This document shows positions 33,709-44,161 of a stretch of DNA of 64,000 nt, one piece after another. A model generated the notes under the pieces. That model saw only the letters and a program-made list of their open reading frames with translations, was not told the origin of the DNA and made no database searches. This stretch comes from Coriaria nepalensis (lineage: Eukaryota; Streptophyta; Magnoliopsida; Cucurbitales; Coriariaceae). Made by a program: the position numbers and the translations under genes. The stretch is taken from assembly GCA_027186245.1 (NCBI GenBank), contig CP114493.1, positions 8,997,501 through 9,061,500 on the forward strand, in the 5' to 3' direction. How positions within the stretch are numbered: the first letter of the stretch is position 1; each line of letters starts with the position of its first letter.

Positions 33709-34651
33709 TTGAATGGTTATGGAAGGGTCACAATCGAGAGTCGTGTTTCAATTCACCATTGATGAGAGCCTGAACAAGAAGCAAGCTAGAAACCCTAAGT
33801 AGCATATAATAATAACAACAACAAAAAAACAGATACATACAGCTTCTGAACAACAAATTACAAGAAATTGAGAAACTTGAAGATCAATGCAGCAGAGATC
33901 AAACAAAAAGACGATGACGGACCTGATTTCTTCGGATAAATCAACGGCATAGAGCCGCCGTTAATAGTGCTTGAACAGTGCAACCATAAACAAAATGTAT
34001 GGAAGCTTCTGTTCACGATCGGAGTGCGTTAAGGTGAAGCGACGAGGAGAATTCAGCACGCTGGTTGTGGTTCCCAGCACCGCTCAACGCCAGCTAGTAG
34101 GACTGTGAGAAGAGAGTAAATGGAGCAACCGAGCATGAAATAATTCTTGAGCGGTGAAACTTGAAACCCCGCCCAAATCAAGGGACAAAAACTGACAATT
34201 GCCGAAGAAACCGTGTTTTAGGAGGCGTTGGGCTTTTGGGTCGTTTTCGAGCAAAGTCTTGGACTCTTTTAACTGGGCTTAAAGTCCAATCTAGGACTTC
34301 ACACAGCCTAGAATGGGCCTAACGAGCTATTACAATCTGGAGCGTGTATCTAACTCCCAGGCCCAAGAAAAGATCATCGTCTACTTCAATTTTTTTTTTC
34401 TTTTTAATAAAATATAATATAGGCAAAGTAGACTTGTATTAATCTAATCACCTGCCCGTCTTGAGCTTCAATTTCCCTTCAGGCCTCTGCGAATGCGAGA
34501 AAGTGCTGGCTTACTGGAAATGTCTCCACTTCACTGCAAAATTAAGATGGAAAAACAGAAAATTCGATTCTTGTTTTTCTGTTAAATCCGGTACTTGATA
34601 TATCTCCAACTACTGCAAGTAATTCGTTTTCTACTGCTTTAGAGCTTATCC
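33709..34651. promoter_or_regulatory. Bidirectional promoter region between NUP54 and the RsgA GTPase
   Basis: 943 bases separate the two divergent ATGs. The region holds AAACCCTAA (telo-box) near 33790 and a cluster of TGGGC(C/T)/GGCCCA site II-type motifs between about 34200 and 34370 (for example TTGGGCTTTTGGG, ACTGGGCTTAAA, AATGGGCCTAAC, CAGGCCCAAG). Site II motifs bound by TCP factors and telo-boxes are typical of plant growth-related and ribosome-biogenesis genes. No TATA box was evident. Confidence 0.55.
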
Positions 34652-36674
34652 ATGGCGATCGCCTCCATTTCTATACTCTCGCACCGCACCGTAGCAGTCA
34701 CCACCACTACAACCTCTCTTCCCGCCGTAAAAAACTTCCTCCGCCGCTTCTCAAGCCTCCGGTGCATCCCAACCGTCGCCAAACAGCAGAACCCAAACAC
34801 TGTCTCCAAGAAGCCCCAAGCGAACAAGAATCTCCTCCGAGCCAAACACAACTTCAAGGAATACTCTTCTCTCGCGCCAGTACTCTCCTCCCAGGACAAG
34901 CCTCAGCTATCGGAATCTCAAGTCATCGGCACCGTCGCAGCTGCACAAGCCAATTTCATGCGCGTAATCGTACAATCGCTCACATCCGATAGCGGTTCGC
35001 ATCCTTCTCGAAGCATTGAAGAGAGTTCACCGGAAGGTTCTAGAATCGGAGTTGAGTTGCTCTGCGTGGTGAGGGCGGTGTTAAAGAAGATCAAACGGAG
35101 GGTTTTGGTTGGGGACAAGGTGGTGGTGGGGTCCATTGACTGGATGGACCGTCGGGGAATGATCGAGAACGTGTTTCAGAGAAGCTCGGAGATTCTTGAC
35201 CCACCCGTGGCCAATGTTAACCATTTGCTGGTACTTTTCTCGATAGAGCAGCCGAAGCTGGACGCCTATGTACTCACAAGGTTTCTCGTTGAGGCTGAGT
35301 CCACTGAGATTCCACTCACTCTGGCTCTAAACAAATGCGAACTTGCTGATGAAGAGGTTAGAGTTCGAATACACTACCGTCTTTCTCTGCGTTTTTCTTT
35401 CTTCTCTATGAATCAACAATATTACAATTTGTTTTCTCACTGCCAATCTCCGTAAGAATGAATTTTGATTAGCTATAGGCTAAGATCGATTCGCATCTTT
35501 GTTATCATTGTTTTTAGATATGAATGTTGTTGCCCTTGAATTGGCAAATGCAGACTCTGGTTTCCTGGAAGTCTAGGCTCCGTAGCTGGGGATATGAGCC
35601 GCTTTTTTGCAGTGTTGAGTCCGAGTTTGGACTTGATTCACTTGCATTTATTCTGAGGGATCAAACAACTGTTGTTGTGGGTCCCAGTGGAGTCGGGAAG
35701 TCCAGTCTGATAAATGCTTTGAGGAAGAATAACGGTGCGTCCGCTAAAGGAGGAGAAAACTGGTTTGATTCAGTGAGTTTGATCCCACTAATCTATTTGT
35801 TTCAGCCTTTTCTTCTTTCTTTAGACATGTTTTTTCATGCTGCCTGCTTGGTTTATGATCCGTTTGCAGATCATAGGTGGGAGCAAGTGCTTTGAGGATC
35901 AGCGTGTTGGGGAAGTTTCTACAAGAAGTGGCAGAGGAAAACATACCACACGACATGTTTCTCTTCTTCCAATAGCTGGAGGGGGTTATCTAGCCGATAC
36001 ACCTGGGTTTAACCAACCCAGTTTGATGAAAGTAAAGAAGCAGTCTCTTGCCCAGGCGTTCCCAGAGGTTTCTTCCGATGTTTCAAACAAAATCACTGCA
36101 TTTAGATTTGTCCCCAAGTATCCAGATTCAATCTTAAATACCTTTGCTCTTCAGATCAGGAAAATGCTTTGTGCTAATGAGCAGGCAAGATGCGCATTCA
36201 ATAATTGCCTGCATCTAGGAGAACCTGGCTGTGTTGTTACAGGAGATTGGGAAAGGTACCAATATTATTTTCAATTGCTTGATGAGATAAGAATCAGACA
36301 AGAGTTCGAGTTAAGAACATATGGAACCAAAAGAGAGGGTGATGTAAGGTATGTCTACATTCTCTCCTAATTTCTTATCCAATAGGTAATGTCTATACTC
36401 TGTCCTCTACAATCTACATTATAATATGTAGAAGTTCAAGATTGTACAGAAGACTGTGTTGGTAATTTTCAGTGGTTTTTTTAGGTACAAAGTGGGGGAT
36501 ATGGGTGTGCAACAAGTAGAACCACGGCTGGAACTGAAGAAGCATAGGAGACAATCTCGAAAGAAAGTAAACCAGTCCATATTGGATGAGCTGAACAATG
36601 AAGATGATGACGATAGTGTGTTAGAGGAAGAAAATAATCCAATTTTGAGGGCAATGAAAAGTGAAAACCAGTGA
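34652..36674 (+). CDS. RsgA/YjeQ-type circularly permuted GTPase, probably organellar
   Basis: Four exons, 34652-35356, 35554-35772, 35870-36348 and 36485-36674, encode 530 residues. The G motifs are in permuted order: the NKxD-type G4 (ALNKCELADE) at about residues 223-233 comes before G1/Walker A (GPSGVGKSS, about 278-286), then G3 (ADTPG). This order defines the RsgA (YjeQ) family, which releases assembly factors from the maturing small ribosomal subunit. An OB-like domain precedes the G domain (RRVLVGDKVVVGSIDW). A Cys/His zinc-binding segment follows (CANEQARCAFNNCLH, then GEPGC). The Ser/Thr/Arg-rich N-terminus suggests import into mitochondria or plastids. The acidic tail (NNEDDDDSVLEEE) is a plant extension. 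It looks intact. Similar to At1g67440 from memory. Confidence 0.93.
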
Positions 36675-37373
36675 GAACTTTGATACATTTTATCATCCTT
36701 TTGTACATGATTTTCTTTCAAGTATTGTTTCTATGGAATGTAAAGCATTAGTGGTTCACTACTAGAGACAAGGTGAAAACAAGTTTCTTGTATGCTAGTG
36801 TTGAATTTGACATAGAAATATGATGTCTGCGAGCTTTTTCACCTTTGTTTGGCATACAAAATTAGCTACTACCCTATTGAATACATACTCAGAGAATAGT
36901 CTTATTCTGGCCACACAAAAAAAAAATGATCTTATTGTTTCCACTCAGAGAATAGCATGAGTGCTAATTTCTAATGATGAAATTTTCAGTTTGTTTCCAC
37001 TGTTGGTCAAAACCAATCTACAAAATAGATACAGGAAGGATAGAAAGAGATGCTATCAATTAAAATCTTTTTAGAGACCCTTTACGTTTCAGATCACAGC
37101 AAACATCCACAAACCAGGGAGCGGAGCGGAGCACCCAGCGAGATTCATTCATCTGATCTTTTGCAATCATTCTCAACTTGCTTTTATCGTCCAATTATGG
37201 CGAGCCCAAAAGAAAATTAAAATTATACTTAATGCAATACTTCAGATTATTGTCTAGATTCCCAAATTTTGAGTCAAGTCCACTGTAATATCAGTTCCGA
37301 AAATGAACAACAAGACATACATCACTTCCAACTCTTAACAGATTCTATGGCACTAAGAAAAGTCAAAACTGAC
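36675..37373. other. Convergent intergenic region between RsgA and SPC12
   Basis: About 700 bases containing the 3' UTRs of the two converging genes. AT-rich with an A-run near 36918. No ORF, RNA gene or repeat of note was recognised. Confidence 0.45.
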
Positions 37374-37652
37374 CTAGAGATTCTTGGTTGACTTCTTCTT
37401 GGAATTCACAGGCTGCTGTGGCTTAGGATTCTTTTCAGCCTCAATAGTTTCCAACCACTTGAGAGGGTGGAGATTGAAAACGGGCCAATTAGGAACAGTG
37501 ACCAATGTGGTAAGAACCACGCCCCCTGCATATATCAGCATCATCATCTGAAACGATCCCATCAGATATCCCACTGCAAACGCCGCCACAGCAGATGCCA
37601 GAAACAGGATCTGCATCAGCTGCTCAGCTAGCTTTTGCCCTTGCCAATCCAT
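37374..37652 (-). CDS. Signal peptidase complex subunit 1 (SPC12)
   Basis: A single coding exon of 92 codons beginning at ATG 37652. The protein starts MDWQGQKLAEQL, has two membrane segments (about residues 13-31 and 36-52, with VGYLMGSFQ between them), then VPNWPVFNLHPLKWL and a Lys-rich C-terminus. This is the SPC12/SPCS1 family: a small ER membrane subunit of signal peptidase with both termini in the cytosol, which helps exclude true membrane segments from cleavage. The length equals the plant family norm. The leader probably contains an intron in 37660-38110. Confidence 0.95.
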   Translation of the reverse strand: MDWQGQKLAEQLMQILFLASAVAAFAVGYLMGSFQMMMLIYAGGVVLTTLVTVPNWPVFNLHPLKWLETIEAEKNPKPQQPVNSKKKSTKNL

Positions 37653-38877
37653 CTAAAAATCCATGGAAGTTTGAAATCAAATTGTAAAGTGCCAAACCGA
37701 GAGGGAAAAAAAAACGTAGATCATCAACTGCTTTCAAAGAGAAAAAAGAGTTTTTTTTTCAGTTTCTTAGTTCCAATTATGAATTGAATAGTCGAGATTG
37801 ACTGAGAAAATGAACGTAAACCCTAGGCATCTGGTTGGTTGCCTTAATAGTCCCGTAAAGATCCAGGAAGGAGTAGTTAACGAAATTCATCTACGAGTAC
37901 AAGGACTGGATGAAATTGATCCTTTAGCTTCTCTAGGTAACCAAACACTGGAAATCTAGAAATGCGACCATAATTTTCTATCTTATGAACCGAACAGAAA
38001 AGAGAGAAAGAAAATGTAGACGGTTTCAACGAGTGAAAAAAGATTTCCGAAGAATTTCAGGAATGCGATCAGAAACCTGAAACGAAGAAAAAACTGGAGA
38101 AGGAGTACCTGAGGAGGAGCAGGAGAAAGACGACGTCCGATCGAAGGAGAGAAGCAGAGGAAGATGGAGAAAACCTTTGTCGTCTTTGAGTGGGTTGGTT
38201 TAAGTTATAGACTTGGGGCTTCTAAAACAGGCCATTTCAATATCACTGGTTTTTTTTTTCTTTTTTTTTTTTTTTGGGCCAAACTTCTTTCTTATCTTCA
38301 AAATTATAATATGGCTCTTTTTTTTTTTTTTAATAAATAGTTTATATATTAAAAAAAAAATTATAATCTAACAATCGATCGATCTTTAATTAAATAAAGA
38401 ATAATAAAATGAGAAATCAAATTTTCAACCGAAAATAAAACAGTATAAACAGAATTAAACAACAAAAAAATTATTTATTAAAAAAAATTTCATTATTTTA
38501 ACATTATTTCATCCTGCCAGGGCTTTTGCTTCGTCTTTTAACATTATTTTTCATTCAATTCAAAATTCAAGCACTGAGGATTAAAATTGACTAAGAAGTA
38601 GCTTCTTCACAATTTTTACAAGGCCCTAAAAATGCAAATAGTTTAATTAATATGTGTCAGTATTAAATTCTATTGCGTTCATACAGAGTTGTAGACTGGA
38701 GATATTAGGAAAGGGAAAGATAAGTTATTAAACCGGTTTAACTAAATTTGTTTTTAACTCGAATGGAACAGAGTTCAAACAAACAAAAACACAAACAAGA
38801 AGAGGTCCGAAAGATCTAAATAAAAATCTCATTCTATATTGAAAGACAAGGGAATCCACTCAGTTTCAAAAAGGAAA
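37653..38877. other. SPC12 leader and promoter, then AT-rich flank of RPL17
   Basis: About 1.2 kb. The part 37653-38220 is the presumed SPC12 5' leader, leader intron and core promoter. From 38245 to 38480 the sequence is long T and A runs. 38480-38877 includes the RPL17 3' UTR on the minus strand. No other feature is supported. Confidence 0.45.
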
Positions 38878-40671
38878 TCAAGATGAAGCACCACCGCGGA
38901 GGGCTCGAGACTTCTTGGATTTGCTAGTTGCCAATTGGCTCTCGGCCTGCAATTTTTTTTCAACAAGAAAAATCATGAATCTTATGCAAAATGGAAAAAT
39001 TGTTTCCTTTTTTTCAGAAACTCACTAAAACAAACAAAAACAAAAAATCAAATGAATTACCTCTTTCTTAACAGGCTCTTCTTTCTCGGACAGAGTCAAC
39101 TCAATGTGACATGGGGAAGACATATAAGCTGTGATAATGATGTAACAAGGTCAAAACAAATTTAAAGAAGAAAATAACTTAATTTAATTTCCCTGTGTAT
39201 AGAACTTACGGTTGATACGTCCATGAGCACGATAGGTCCTACGCCTTTGCTTCTGAGCCTGATTTACCTGGATGTGAGATACAACAAGAGTATCGACATC
39301 CAGACCCTTCACCTGAAAATCAAAAAAAAAAAAAAGAACACAAATTTTCATTAAAACAATCAATGGAGTTCGTGGACAGAAAAAAATATTTTTAATAAAT
39401 AACCATGAGATACCAACCTCAGCATTGCTCTCAGCGTTCTTAAGCAAATCTAGGATGAGTTTTGCTGATTTAACAGGCCAGCGTCCTTGTCCATTAGAAT
39501 GCCTGCTCTTGGCCTGGGCAGTTCTCCCAACACCACCACAAAATCTTCTGAAGGGGATAGCCTGCTTGTGGGCAAGAACATCTTCTAAGTACCTCTTAGC
39601 CTTTCCCAAGGGCAACTTTCTGATGGAGTGTGCAGTTTCCCTTGTGTTCTGTAAATCAAAAAGAAAAAATAAGTTAATCACAGGATATCCTAAGAAAATC
39701 AAGAGCAACCAACAGCATTTCCAAGTAACACAGATATATATAATTAAAACTCAGAATTACTTAGCAGAAAAGTTTGAATATGTGTAGCACCATTTACTGA
39801 ACCTTCAGTAAATTAATCTACAGAGGTTCACCCAATAATAGTGCACAAATGGTTTTCCTGAAGTATACGAGGGACCTGTTCACAAAAAGGCAACAGAGCC
39901 CTGCTTTTTTCATCAGGTTTATAGAGTTATCCTGTATTTCATATCGGGGGGCTTCTTCTCTAATTCTTAACCAATATTTCTCTAAAATCTGTAAGGGCGA
40001 CCGATACTCTTGAAATGGTGTCCTAAAATACTTGTTCAAGAATAAAATTCAAACAACATTTACAGATTGACACAGAAACTAAAAAATGGGATAAAATGTT
40101 TCATCGTTAACTGAACCTACAGCTAACACAAAACTGAAGATTCACCCAATAACAAAGCAATCAATTTTTCTGACATTTTTACAAGAGACCAATTCATAGA
40201 AGCAACAGCCCCTGCTTTTTTTTCATCAGGCCATTCAAGAAAGACAGATCGAGAAATAGAGTCATACAGTTATCAGAGAACTGCATCCATACGATTCCAG
40301 AAAAATCACAAAGCCAGAGACTCCACTTATCAAACATACTCAAATCCTTAAATTGGTTTACCTTGAAATGGACTCTGAGATCGTCTCCTCTTGCTTTGCA
40401 AGCTGCAAAATGGATTTATAGAAGATGCAATATCAAATTTCGGATCACAACTCATTTTGAAACTGAATATCTCCACTTTAAGATCAACACCATAAATATA
40501 AATTAAATTCTAATGGATGCAAATTTGATACTTACATTTGGTAGGATTGTCTGGCTCCTTCGAATACTTCACCTGTGTAAACGGTTAGAAAGAGAATTCA
40601 GAAAACGAATGCATAGCAGGAAGCGAAAGAGAACGAAGTGGGATAAAGCAAGAAATTGAGAGTGCTACCAT
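38878..40671 (-). CDS. RPL17: 60S ribosomal protein L17 (uL22)
   Basis: Seven coding exons on the minus strand: 40671-40669 (ATG only), 40572-40536, 40402-40362, 39648-39418, 39312-39210, 39128-39061 and 38946-38878. They encode 183 residues; plant L17 is about 175. The first exon carries only the ATG, directly followed by a GT donor. The protein begins [19 protein letters not shown], contains the conserved core ([43 protein letters not shown]) and has the plant C-terminus ending in RALRGGASS. uL22 lines the exit tunnel of the large subunit and is encoded by a housekeeping gene. Upstream site II and telo-box motifs agree with this. No lesion was seen. Confidence 0.96.
39796..40230 (-). repeat. 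Diverged direct duplication inside RPL17 intron 3
   Basis: Two related segments of about 120 bases lie at 39796-39917 and 40112-40230. Both carry a TTCACCCAATAA block, a GAGGGACC or GAGACCAATTCA block, and a CCCTGCTTTTTT-CATCAGG block in the same order. The intron is 713 bases, much longer than its neighbours. Confidence 0.6.
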
Positions 40672-41119
40672 GGTGGCTGTAGCTGCTTCGGCTCTGAAAA
40701 AGTCGGAATTTTTTCCTCCAGCAACAGCAAAGCTGAAAGACGGTTTTACGAGTTTCTTTTATATAGAACGGAAAGAGAAACCCTAATCGTCGTAAGGGTA
40801 GTGGAAAATTTTGGGCCTTGATCGCCGAGAAAACCATAAATGATCAGCTTTTTAACTTGGGCTTCTGGGTTTCTGGCTTGGGCTCTTCAGTGGGCCTTTT
40901 AAGAGCCCGTTAGTCCAACTTTATTTACTTATTCCAATCAACTTCCATTTGAAACAGACCTCCGACACGCACTTAAGGTATGTCGTGTCCAAAGTACATA
41001 ATATAACTTTCATTCTACACGAAGTGGCAGTTGTCACTTGTCCCGAGGGATAATATTTTCTTTAACCAGCCTCGTAGTATTACTCCCTTTTTGTCTCTTC
41101 GACTCCACCATTATCGCCA
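40672..41119 (-). promoter_or_regulatory. RPL17 promoter with TATA, telo-box and site II motifs
   Basis: On the minus strand a TATATAAA box (40764-40757) lies about 90 bases from the ATG. A telo-box (AAACCCTAA on the + strand, 40778-40786) is just upstream. Several TGGGC(C/T) site II motifs follow at about 40812, 40858, 40875 and 40893. This set is the standard architecture of plant ribosomal protein promoters. Confidence 0.65.
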
Positions 41120-43056
41120 ATGAGCAGAAAAAGCAATACTCGCCACCATAGCTTTCATCTTCCTCCTCCTCGTCAACTACTTTATCTTCATCGGAACCGT
41201 CGATCTACGACCATACTTCTTCCCCTTGCAATCCCCGCCGACTTCACGCTCTCTCTGTGCATGCTCCAATCCTCCTCTTCGAGTCTACATGTACGATCTC
41301 CCTCGCCGCTTCAATGTCGGCATGATTGATCGACAGAGCTCCGATGAGGCACCGGTGACCACCCTGGCCGAGGATTTCCGGACTGAGGAAGCAGCATAGT
41401 GTTGAATATTGGATGATGGGATCGCTTATGTACGAAGGTGATGGAGGAGGCGATAATGGTGAAGGGAGGGAGGTTGTTAGGGTGCTAGATGCGGCGATGG
41501 CGGAAGCTTTCTTCGTTCCGTTTTTCTTTTCCTTGAGCTTCAATACGCACGGCCATAAAATGACTGATCCTGCTACTGAGATTGATCACCAATTGCAGGG
41601 ACTTGATAATCATTTGCCTCTGTTCTTCAATTCAATTCGACCTGTATTGCAACTATTACTCCTGATTTCTGGCTCTGTTTCTGCGGTCTGAAACTGTTGA
41701 ATTAAAAAGGAAGGTAAAAAAATGGCATTGTTGTGGTTAATTTGGTAATTTCATTGGTAATTTTACGGGGGCAAAAAAAAATCTATGATATGGAACTATG
41801 TAAAAATCTTAAAATCCCATGAATATATTTTGCTCTTGATAAATGCACAGTTTGTAATCAAATGATGAAAAGTTGACGATTTTGGTTTCCAGTTTGATAA
41901 TCCAGTTCATTTTTTCGATTTCAGATTGAATTGCTGAAATTCTTGAGGGAATCTAAGTATTGGCAAAGGTCTAATGGCAGAGACCACATAATTCCTATGA
42001 CACATCCTAATGCTTTCAGATTTCTTCGACATCAGTTAAACCAATCGATTCAAATCATTGTTGATTTTGGCCGCTTCCCAAAACTCGTTTCCAACTTGCA
42101 CAAGAGATGTTGTGACCCCATATGTACATGTCGTTGATTCTTTTACAAATGATGACCCTCCGAATCCATACAGGTCTCGCACCACTCTTCTTTTCTTCAG
42201 GGGAAGAACATTCCGGAAGGATGTATGAGTCTCTACTCCACATTTTTTGGGAAAGACACTACCTAATATATTTGGACTTGGAAATGGTCATATTTCTTTG
42301 TTCTATTGTGTTGCAGGAAGGCATCATTCGTGCAAAACTGGCAAGTATATTATCTGGATATATGATGATGTTCATTATGGACGGAGTGTCGAGACGAGAC
42401 AGAATATTAAACAGTTATGCAATCGATATGTTAATCCTCAAAAAGTGAACTTTATTGGTTGTCCTAAGACTTCTTATCCCCATGAACATCTAGATGCAAA
42501 TGTTCAATTTATTGAATCCAAGGAAGTTTCCATGTAAAAGGCTACATCTTTATACTAAAGGAAGTCGAAATAAAGCCCTTTTAAAAGGATACAAATCTGA
42601 CTTTTTCATGTGGGAAAACACCCCATGTGAAGCACATAATTCGCTATTATCTTATCTTTCATTTCCTATATTTTCCAGTCTAGATCCGGAAGGAGACACT
42701 CCCTCATCTTGTTGGCTCTTCGACGCAATAGTGAGCCACTGTGTTCCTGTTGTTATCAGTGATCAAATCAAGCTGCCTTATGAGGATGAAATCAACTACA
42801 CACAATTCTCATTATTCTTCTCTTTCAGAGAAGCGTTAGAACCAGGTTACATGGTAAATCAGCTCAGGCAACTTCCAAAGGAAAGGTGGATTCAAATGTG
42901 GAAGCAGCTTAAGAATGTTTCCCATCATTATGAATTCCAGCACCCTACCAAAAAGGAAGATGCTGTAAATATGGTATGGAGACGGGTAAAACATAAGACT
43001 CCTGCAGTAAAACTTGATGTACATAGAAGCTGAAGGTTAAAAGTTCCCGATTGGCG
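41120..43056 (+). pseudogene. Exostosin-family GT47 glycosyltransferase pseudogene
   Basis: Family blocks appear in order across three frames: a membrane anchor (ATIAFIFLLLVNYF), [101 protein letters not shown] and [15 protein letters not shown]. This is a GT47 Golgi enzyme of the ARAD-like/At1g67410 group, which makes cell-wall arabinan-type polymers. Lesions: a shift right after the ATG (41120); a shift at about 41390; the exon 1 donor reads GG instead of GT (41599); an extra A at about 42105; a 2-base insertion at 42358-42362; the KGMxxSKFCL block is replaced by foreign sequence at about 42430-42660; and an in-frame TGA at 43031-43033 precedes RLKVPDW. With six or more independent lesions it cannot yield the full enzyme. 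Confidence 0.85.
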
Positions 43057-44161
43057 GACAAAGAGGAGAAGATGACAACTGAACCTTCCATGTTTTTTCG
43101 TTTGTCCGTATGTTAATATTTTTGTATCAATCATAGGCGCGGCAAACCTGTATAGGCGAAAGATAAGATGGCCATAGTTAGAACTTAGTACCCTTTACTT
43201 TTTGATCAACACATTGTGTACAAATTATTTTTCATTGTTTAAAGGTTTGTTTTTATGACTCAGTTTGAGATTGATATTCACAATTGCTTTCTAGTTTATT
43301 GTTTTGATGAATATTGAATACCCTTTTTGAGCTTTACCTTTCTAACCTTCATGTTTAAGCCGCAATTTGAGTCTAGATTTTAGGTATGGTCTAAAAAATT
43401 GTATTCTAGTACATCAACCTTTAATGTTGGCAACTTCAAGCTATAATTTTTGGCCATCATATCTGGACAAAACTATAGACAACTTCATGTATCTATCATA
43501 TATGGTATGATATATTGCTTTAGAGCATGCATGTGTGTGGCGGCGGCGGCGGAGGAGGAGTCCGCCTCCGCTGCGAGCTGCAGTGGCGCTTACGCCGTCA
43601 TTATTTCACTCATGCATCCAATGCTAACGGGGTGGTTTACCACGTCAACATGTCCAATATAATATATTCGAGACATTTACAATATATCATATACTTTGTT
43701 AAGCACTGTCACAATATTAAATTCAAATGAAAAAAGAAAAGAAAAAGACATCATACCTTATACATTAATATAACATATATATATATGTTATAAGAAGAAG
43801 AGAAATCACGTCCTTCTGTGTGCATAAATTATTCATAGTTTTCACAAGGATATCATGAATGGTTTAACAAATGAGACTCACCACATTCGTGAAAGAGACA
43901 CGTGGCTTAAAGGGAGCGGGGTTAGTATTAATTAGCATACCTTACTTACTAGGATGGTCCCACACACGGTGGACGGTCAATTTCGTATGGGACCCACAGG
44001 AGATCCCTACTAACAGCCTTCGTCCCCTGAATTTCGATGCTCTGTAAAATACATACGGAAACTAAAACTGATTAATTACGCATTCGCAAATTTCCATTTC
44101 CCATTTTCTCTCCTAACAAAACAGAGAGCGAGTTAGAAAGAAAGCTTTAGCGGACCATAGA
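43057..44161. other. Intergenic region and promoter of EXO70A1
   Basis: About 1.1 kb. It contains a (GGC)n/GGA stretch at 43539-43560, an AT-repeat at 43775-43792 and, from about 43900, the likely EXO70A1 promoter and leader (GA-rich at 44110-44150). The (GGC)n stretch gives open frames in both strands that match no protein I know. Confidence 0.45.

Noticed and set aside
43527..43662. Open frames through the (GGC)n stretch
   Set aside because: Trinucleotide repeats are open in several frames by composition; no homology is visible.
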